Source: Clostridia bacterium
GTDB taxonomy: Bacteria > Bacillota > Clostridia > Lachnospirales > Cellulosilyticaceae
Length of the DNA: 7,358 bases
Reading direction: 5' to 3'
Assembly (NCBI GenBank): GCA_029256345.1
Contig: JAQSYC010000185.1
Span: 1-7,358 of the forward strand
Shown here: one piece after another, positions 6,731-7,358 of the stretch
How the letters are laid out: each line of letters opens with the position of its first letter
Position numbering within the stretch: the stretch's first letter is position 1
The notes under the pieces: generated by a model
What the model was told of the DNA's origin: nothing
Seen by the model: the letters and a program-made list of their open reading frames with translations, nothing else
The model's database searches: none
Position numbers and translations under genes: made by a program

Positions 6731-6910
6731 ATGAGACGATTAGGTATTTACCCAACAAACAATCAAAGAGCAGTGAAAAATAGTAAACAATCAAAATTAA
6801 ATATAAAACTTGCAGATACATACTTTATGAAAGAAAGTATAAGTGTCTTAACTTATGATTTCCCAAAATTAGTGTTGTCTCCTGCAAAAACAAAGGTAAT
6901 GAAAAGATGA
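6731..6910 (+). CDS. Small leader ORF (59 codons) in the pyrB attenuator
   Basis: An ORF of 59 codons begins MRRLGIYPTNNQR and ends AKTKVMKR. I do not recognise the product. It is basic, with no clear membrane segment or signal peptide. Translation is made likely by AAGGAG at 6719-6724, 6 bases before the ATG, and by the absence of stops across a very AT-rich stretch where they would be frequent. Its place is striking. The Shine-Dalgarno sequence is built into the 3' arm of the PyrR hairpin, codons 54 onward are the left arm of the terminator (6892-6908), and the TGA stop begins at the last base of that arm. This recalls the E. coli pyrBI leader peptide, whose translation prevents terminator formation, though the sequences are unrelated. 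It may be a peptide whose translation matters more than its product, or a real small protein. Confidence 0.55.
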   Translation: MRRLGIYPTNNQRAVKNSKQSKLNIKLADTYFMKESISVLTYDFPKLVLSPAKTKVMKR

Positions 6911-6938
6911 TAAATCTTTTTATTACCTTTTATTTTTA
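6892..6938 (+). terminator. Attenuator terminator in the pyrB leader
   Basis: The arms at 6892-6908 (AAAGGTAATGAAAAGAT) and 6914-6930 (ATCTTTTTATTACCTTT) pair over 17 bases with a single G-U pair and a five-base loop GATAA. A T-rich tail (TATTTTTA, 6931-6938) follows. The stem is AT-rich but long. It lies between the promoter and pyrB, so it must be conditional. The lower left arm AAAGGTAAT is exactly complementary to the antiterminator ATTACCTTT at 6687-6695. On the opposite strand the stem is followed by a shorter T-rich run, so some termination in that direction is possible. Confidence 0.85.
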
Positions 6939-6964
6939 TTAAATTCTAAAAGGATGGTGCTGTG

Positions 6965-7358
6965 ATGCTTCGCAAAAAAGATTTATTAGGAATAAGAGAT
7001 TTGGAAGTTGATGAAATCATGTCCATCATAGAGTTAGCTAAAGACATGAAACCAGTCGTTTTAGGTGTTCAGGATAAAATGACATTGCTAAAAAACAAGA
7101 GTGCAGTCACTTTATTTTATGAAAATAGTACCCGCACAAGACTTGCCTTTACGATGGCAGGGTCGTATTTGGGAGCTGCTGTCACAGATCTTGGAATTGC
7201 CACAAGCAGCGTACAAAAAGGCGAGACTTTGGTAGATACGGGTATAACAGTGGATAGAATGGGTATAGACTACATGATTATAAGACATAGTATGAGTGGA
7301 GCAGCCCACCTGTTGGCTAAAAATGTTAAAGCTGCTGTGATCAATGCAGGAGATGGAG
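6965..7358 (+). CDS. pyrB: Aspartate carbamoyltransferase catalytic subunit, 5' part
   Basis: The first 131 codons are visible and the gene continues beyond the window. The enzyme condenses carbamoyl phosphate with aspartate to N-carbamoylaspartate, the committed step of pyrimidine synthesis. The carbamoyl phosphate site is intact: STRTR at residues 55-59 in FYENSTRTRLAF, the SSVQKGET loop at 81-88 with Ser and K85, and R107 in IIRHSMSGAAH. INAGDG at 126-131 leads into the usual HEHPTQ region outside the window. These forms separate it from ornithine carbamoyltransferase, which has FEKTSTRTR and different loops. The start at 6965 has AGGA-T-GGTG at 6951-6959, a near-complete Shine-Dalgarno sequence with one bulged base, 5 bases upstream; an in-frame GTG at 6962 would add only one residue. 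Expression should be controlled by the PyrR attenuator immediately upstream. Confidence 0.95.
   Translation, partial: MLRKKDLLGIRDLEVDEIMSIIELAKDMKPVVLGVQDKMTLLKNKSAVTLFYENSTRTRLAFTMAGSYLGAAVTDLGIATSSVQKGETLVDTGITVDRMGIDYMIIRHSMSGAAHLLAKNVKAAVINAGDG

Noticed and set aside
6492..6821. 109-codon minus-strand ORF spanning the kinase end and the pyrB leader
   Set aside because: It is antisense to the conserved kinase C-terminus and to the PyrR element, its product looks like no known family, and there is no supporting promoter.
1..7358. CRISPR array, insertion sequence, tRNA or rRNA
   Set aside because: No regularly spaced repeats, transposase motifs, terminal inverted repeats or RNA gene signatures were seen by eye in the window.

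Overview
The window reads as AT-rich DNA of a low-GC Gram-positive, most likely a member of the Clostridia. The grounds are the strong AGGAG-type ribosome binding sites, the A/T-rich codon choice, a YknXYZ/MacAB-like exporter with no outer-membrane partner, and a PyrR-type RNA element in front of pyrB. The genus cannot be fixed from the sequence alone. All genes lie on the + strand.

Layout. (1) Positions 1-1880 hold the end of one transcription unit. It contains the 3' part of a precorrin-2 dehydrogenase gene (sirohaem/cobalamin branch), a divergent thymidine kinase-like gene starting at 443, and a Cof-type HAD phosphatase gene, closed by an intrinsic terminator at 1857-1880. (2) Positions 1881-6621 hold a five-gene export and sensing operon. 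In order these are a membrane fusion protein, an ABC ATPase, a MacB/FtsX-type permease, an OmpR-family response regulator and a sensor histidine kinase. The genes overlap or are closely spaced, so the two-component pair probably controls the exporter; three phased TTCAT repeats just upstream of the operon are a candidate operator. Two genes look damaged. The permease is split by a frame change with a small apparent deletion near 4205. The kinase lacks the ATP-lid and G2 part of its catalytic domain near 6550, although its frame is intact. (3) Positions 6633-7358 hold the start of a pyrimidine biosynthesis unit: a promoter with a perfect -35, a PyrR-binding hairpin, an antiterminator segment, a 59-codon leader ORF, a 17-bp terminator hairpin, and the 5' part of pyrB, which runs off the window.

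Most notable observation: the pyrB leader matches PyrR attenuation closely (CAGAGA loop in the CNGNGA consensus; the 9-nt segment ATTACCTTT repeated so that it can pair with the left arm of the terminator). Between the PyrR hairpin and the terminator it also carries a small ORF. The Shine-Dalgarno sequence of that ORF is part of the PyrR hairpin stem, and its last codons are the left arm of the terminator. This suggests that PyrR controls translation of a leader ORF and that this translation in turn affects termination, in addition to the classical RNA switch. That coupling is an inference from the layout and has not been shown.
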